DNA of 64,000 bases from the NCBI GenBank assembly GCA_049841135.1, contig JASGHK010000005.1, positions 620,001 to 684,000 on the forward strand. Reading direction: 5' to 3'. The stretch comes from JACRCT01 sp049841135 (GTDB lineage: Bacteria; Myxococcota; Myxococcia; Myxococcales; UBA5297). The translations under genes and the position numbers were made by a program. The notes under the pieces were generated by a model. The model did no database searches and was not told the DNA's origin. It was given only the letters and a program-made list of their open reading frames with translations. Below, in pieces: positions 60,023-64,000 of the stretch. Numbering within the stretch: the first letter of the stretch is position 1; the number at the start of each line of letters is the position of its first letter.

Positions 60023-62432
60023 TCAGGGATCGAGCCGCTCGGGCAAGACCATCCCCGTCGAGAGGTCGTACCCGCAGGCCTCCAGGATCGCCTCGCGAGT
60101 TTGCGCGGCGAGCCCGCCGTCCAGCGCCACCCCCGAACGCCAGGCCAACACGTAGTAGCTCAACCGCCGCTCGCCGCTCGATCGCGCGGCCAGGACCGCG
60201 AAGCGCGAGCGGTGGTCTGCCAGCGCCCGGGCGACCGCGTCGTCGACGCGCGAAGCGAGATCCGCCACCAGATCGCGCTCGAAGAGCTCGTCCGAGGGCA
60301 GCTCGAGCGGGTCCGGCGGCAGGTAGAGGTCGGGCTCGCCACGGACGCGCGCGCCGGGGAAGGTGGTGTCCTCGGCGACGCGCTCCGACGACGCCTCCAG
60401 CCGCAGCCGCTCCTCGCCCAAGGCGTGGTCGACCAGGGTCACCAGCTCCGCCGCGCGGGCGGCCAGCCGGTGGTGCTCGACGCCGTAGGTGTAGACCGCC
60501 TCCACCGGGCTGCGCACGTGCTCGGGCTCGCGCGCCAGCGCTTCCGTCCTGGAATGCTGCTCGCGCCCCAGCCGTTCGCGCTCGGCCTCGAGCGGCGCGA
60601 CGGTCTGCGCGTAGAAGCCCTCCGCCTCCTGCCGCGTCCGGCGCTGCTCCGCGCGGGCCCGCCGCAGGTCGTCGGTCTCGGGCGGGTCCTCGACGAGCTT
60701 GCGCGCCTTCTGCAGCAGCGCGTCGGCGTGCGCGCTGGCCTCGTGCATCTGCTGGCGCGCCGTGCCCTCCTTCTTGCGCAGCTCCGCGAGGCGCTGCTCC
60801 AGCGCCTGGCGTTCGGCGGGACGCGTCTCCCGCCGCAGCTCCTCCTGCAGCCGCCGCTGCTGCTCCTCGAGCTTGCCGACCTCGACCGCCAGCAGCGACG
60901 ACCGCGTCGACTCGGCTCCGGCCTCGCGCTGCAGCTGGTCCGCCTGGCGGCGCGCGGCCTCCTCGGCCTCGCGCCTCTCGCGGTGGACCTCGCGCTCCGC
61001 CCGCTCCGCGGCCTGCTGGCGCGCCCGCAAGGCGCTCAGCTCCCCTTCGAGCCGGGCCTCGACCAGCCGCCGGCGCTCTCCGAGCTTCGCGGACGGCGTG
61101 CCGCAGCTCCCGGTGGCGCGGGTTGGGGACGACGTCGATCCGCTCCACGTAGTTCGCCGACCTTCTCTCGACGGCAGGCACGGTGTGGTCGTAGCGCACC
61201 GCCGAGACCGACACGCGCAGCTGGGCGTCCGCCGACGTTCCCGCCGGGACCAGCGCGACGCCCTGGGGCAACCCCCGGGCGATCTGCTGGGAGAGCTGGG
61301 CCAAGACGCGCCCGGCGAGCGCCGAGCCCGGGGCCGGAGCCAGCTCGACCGAGTAGCTCAGCAGCGGCGCCAGGTCCGGAGGTGGGCTCGCCAAGCCGCC
61401 GCGCAGCCCCGCCGCCGCCGCGTGGTAGGCGAAGGCGGCGCCCGGGTTCCCCGCGCGCAGCGCCGCGCCCTGCCGCTGGTCGAGCCGCGCCGCGAGACGC
61501 TCGGCCAACCCCTGGGCGCGCACCTCCAGATCCTGTCGGCCCGGCCCGGCAGGCTGGTGGGTGAGGGCCTCGCGCGTCAGGTTGAGCGCTCGGCCGAGCC
61601 GGCCGGCCCGCTCCGCATCCTCCGACTGGCGTCGCAGGGCGTCGGCGAAGGCCGCGCGGGCGCCGTCGAGGCCCGCCTGCGCCGGCAGGTTGCTCGAGTC
61701 CTCCTCCACCGCGCGCCGGTACGCTTCGACCGCCTCCGCGTACTGGCGCTGACCGAGCCGTTCGGCGCCCAGCGCCGCCGAGGCCTCGCTGCGCAGGCGC
61801 GCGGCCACCCGCGCGGACAGGTCGAACGCGCCGCGGTCGTCGGGCCGGAACCCCAGCCCCCGCTGCGCCTGGACCTGCGCCTTGGCGTAGTCGCGGCGCT
61901 CGAACGCGGCGCGGCCCTCCGACACCGCCTGGTCACACAGCGTCCGCGTCGTCCCGTCGATGAGCCCGGGCAGCTCGGGGAAGGTCGGCGCATACGGCCC
62001 GATGGCGCGCAGCGCCGCGAGCCCCGGCTCGAGCCGCCCCTGGGAGCAGCTCCGCCTGCGCCGCGGCCAGCGCCTGCGCGACCCGGCTCCGCTCCTGGCT
62101 CGTGTCCTCGATGCGCTGCGCGAGCTCGGGGTGTGCTCGTGCCGGTCGCCGCGCTGGTACTCGCTCAGCGCCAGGTTCAGGTTTCCCGCATTGCGCGCCC
62201 CGTCGCCCCTGAACTGCGCGTCCTGCGAGGCGGCGTGCCGGGCCTGCGCGTAGGCGCGGGCGTAGTCCTCGTCGGCCGGCTTCAGCCGCACCGCCTCCCC
62301 GTAGTAGGCCACCGCGCCTTCGTAGTCGCCGCGCTCGAAGGCCTGCTCCCCGCTGCGCGCCGCGCTGTAGGCGGCACAGCCGCCGAGCACGAGGAGGGAG
62401 CAGAGAGAGAGAAGCCGGACAGGAGGGGTCAT
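60023..62432 (-). CDS. TPR / coiled-coil lipoprotein (three frame breaks)
   Basis: ATG 62432 gives MTPPVRLLSLCSLLVLGGC (lipobox LGGC); ATG 62444 is an alternative, and neither has a clear ribosome-binding site. TPR-like units: AFERGDYEGAVAYYGEAVRLKP, FERRDYAKAQVQAQRGLGFRP and RQYAEAVEAYRRAVEEDS. Then a mixed domain (SYSVELAPAPGSALAGRVLAQ to SVSAVRYDHTVPAVERRSANYV), a long Arg/Glu/Ala-rich coiled coil, and a C-terminal domain ending GYDLSTGMVLPERLDP. Breaks: an apparent extra CA near 62128-62136, an extra C at 62042-62044, and an extra base at 61082-61088 (GAAGCTC on the minus strand). Net +4, matching length 3n+1. ~800 residues if repaired. Envelope scaffold of unknown role. Confidence 0.65.
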
Positions 62433-62575
62433 GGTGTCTCGCATGATAGGCGGGAGTACCCCAGACCTGGGCGCGTGGTAACGCGCTCGTCGCCGCACCT
62501 CCGTACCTCCCGTCCGGACGACCCGGTTCATGTCACAAAGTAGCTGCCTATCTTTAGCAAGCCCTGGCGCGCGGC

Positions 62576-63878
62576 CTACTCGCAGACCAGCGCGGAGGAG
62601 CCCGGGGTCGCCGTGGTGTGCAGCGTGAGCTCGAACGTGGTGAGCAGGGTGTTGCCAAGCGCGACCGCGTTGCGCCGCAGGACGCCGCCGGCCTTCGGCT
62701 CGCGGGGCTGGGAGAGCACGTTGCTCACCGGGGTCAGATTCCTTGGGGTCGACCAGGACGAGGTCGAGGCTGGTGTCGGGCACGCAGCCGCCGCAGATGT
62801 AGATGTGGCTCTGGCGGCCCCAGAGCACCGCCACCGCGTCCTTGAAGCGCACCAGCGTGGGCTCGACCTCGTCGAAGTCGCCCTGCCGCGCGCGCATCGC
62901 CACCGGGGTCCCGCTGGCCCGGCCCGCGCCGTCCAGGCGGACCAGCCGCACCACCGCCCAGGCGTCGCTGCGTGCCTCCCGGGTCTCGGACCAGGCGGCG
63001 AGGTAGCCGCCGTCGACCGGCAGGAGCGAGACGGTGGCGCTGGCGAAGCCGATGGCGCCCCCGGAGTCGACGCCGTCCTCGTCCGTGACCGAGACGCGGG
63101 TGGGCGCCACGGCGTCGCCGCCGGACGGGTCGACCTTGGCGAAGGACACGTGGGCGCGGGTGCCCTTCGGCTCGCTCCATAGAAGGGCGTAGCCGTCGGC
63201 GACCGCGGCGATGGCGGCAGCGAAGAAGTTGTACACGCCGCCCGTGGCCAGCTTGCGTGGCGTGGCGCTGGCCTTTCCCGAGGAGTCCAGGCCCAGGTAG
63301 TACAGCTCCCGGCCGCCGGTCGCCGGCACCGTGTAGAGGAGCCCGAAGCCGCTCCCGCCTGAGGCCAGGTGAAGCGAGGTCAGGTAGTCGAGGTTGGACG
63401 GGCCCACGTTCACCGGGCTGCCGACGAGCGCTCCCGCGGAGTCGAGCAGCGCGAGCTTGAGGGTCGAGCCGTCGACGAAGGCCAGCGCGAAGCCGCCGGG
63501 GCGGGCGGTGAAGGCCACCGCGGTCACGCCGCTGGTGTCGTCGCCCGCGATGCGTGTCCCCGCGCCCATCGTGCCGTCGGCCGCGACAGTGGAGACCGTG
63601 AGCGAGAGCGGGCCGGGGAAGTAGTCGACGACCGTCCCCTCGTTGCGGGCGAGGAAGGCGGTGGTGCCGTCGGTGGCGAGGCCGTGACCGTGGCTCCAGA
63701 ACAAGGGGTGGTGCTCGGTGATGGGGCGCTGAACGCGGCAGGTGTAGGTGCCACGCGAGGCGCGGTCGACGATGGGGGTGTCGCTGCCGGAGCCCGGCCC
63801 GCTGCAGCTGGCCAGGGATGTGGCGAGCGCGAGGCAGATCTTCGCAGCGCGAGATCGACTGCGATTCGTGGATGTCAT
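62576..63878 (-). CDS. propeller-like lipoprotein (one frame break)
   Basis: ATG 63878 gives MTSTNRSRSRAAKICLALATSLASC (lipobox LASC). Repeated strands with T-A-V-A-F-T-A-R-P-G-G-F-A-L-A-F-V-D and SLHLASGGSGFGLLYTVP, AAAIAAVADGYALLWSEP, SLLPVDGGYLAAWSETRE suggest a six- or seven-bladed beta-propeller. Four Cys lie near the ends (YTCRV, YICGGCVPD, VCE). One extra base at 62738-62744 (AAGGAATC on the minus strand) breaks the frame; repair gives DPKNLTPVSNVLSQPREPKAGG and the natural end SSALVCE at a TAG (62576-62578). Length 3n+1; ~433 residues. Function unknown. Confidence 0.65.
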
Positions 63879-64000
63879 GGAGGTGCTCTGTCGAAGCGTC
63901 GGCCGTGAGCCGCCATCTTAGTCGCTTCGTCGCGAGCGCTTTGGACTCCGGGCCTCGGGCTCTGCCCAACGTCGCGGTCCTGCGAGAGGGTCCCGAACAC

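Overview
The window is very GC-rich DNA with strong G/C bias at third codon positions. It carries many lipoproteins, Cys-rich secreted repeat proteins, MopE-type Asp/Cys repeats, a MYXO-CTERM-like C-terminus and ASH-domain 'choice-of-anchor' proteins. This points to a chromosome of a myxobacterium-like member of Myxococcota (Deltaproteobacteria). I see no rRNA, convincing tRNA, phage, insertion sequence, CRISPR array or replication origin.

Layout. 1-8.0 kb: a DUF4136-type fragment, a small lipoprotein, a damaged minus-strand gene, and a tandem duplication of a ~1070-residue lipoprotein with ASH/Ig domains and a degenerate von Willebrand A (VWA) domain (second copy frameshifted). 8.0-13 kb: a membrane protein with two VWA domains and a GAF-PAS hybrid histidine kinase. 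13-28 kb: secreted or lipid-anchored surface proteins (kelch/Cys-repeat/Ig giant, WD40-like propellers, disintegrin/beta-helix lipoprotein, LVIVD-like propeller, Ca-binding Asp repeats) and small membrane proteins. 28-31.5 kb: an OprP-like porin, a PAS kinase and a metallo-beta-lactamase-fold protein. 31.7-42.5 kb: a VWA-MopE protein with MYXO-CTERM-like tail, a MopE lipoprotein with an FGE/SUMF1-like domain, a radical SAM enzyme, a cupredoxin lipoprotein, a b-type-cytochrome-like membrane protein and a lipoprotein. 42.6-48.2 kb: a TIM barrel, two tandem double cyclic-nucleotide-binding-domain proteins and an RTX-like lipoprotein. 48.2-53.4 kb: a methyltransferase, a class D (OXA-like) beta-lactamase lipoprotein, a 66-bp hairpin repeat array and a P-type cation ATPase. 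53.5-59.8 kb: a tightly coupled minus-strand operon. 60-63.9 kb: a TPR/coiled-coil lipoprotein and a propeller-like lipoprotein.

The most interesting system is the operon at 53.8-59.8 kb. It has two 2-hydroxyacyl-CoA dehydratase/benzoyl-CoA reductase-type subunits, a canonical BadF/HgdC-type activator ATPase, a second divergent activator-like ATPase, a Cys-cluster protein and a CooC-type ATPase, joined almost throughout by ATGA overlaps. The four-subunit order mimics ATP-dependent aromatic reductases, but the CooC partner and the Cys-cluster protein are unusual. Palindromic repeats lie inside two of its genes.

A second theme is reading-frame damage. About seventeen single- or double-base indels interrupt thirteen otherwise well-preserved genes. 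At least five junctions fall in the same heptamer, GAGCTTC or its complement. Systematic sequencing error is the simplest explanation, so frameshifted genes are annotated as whole genes with the break marked.
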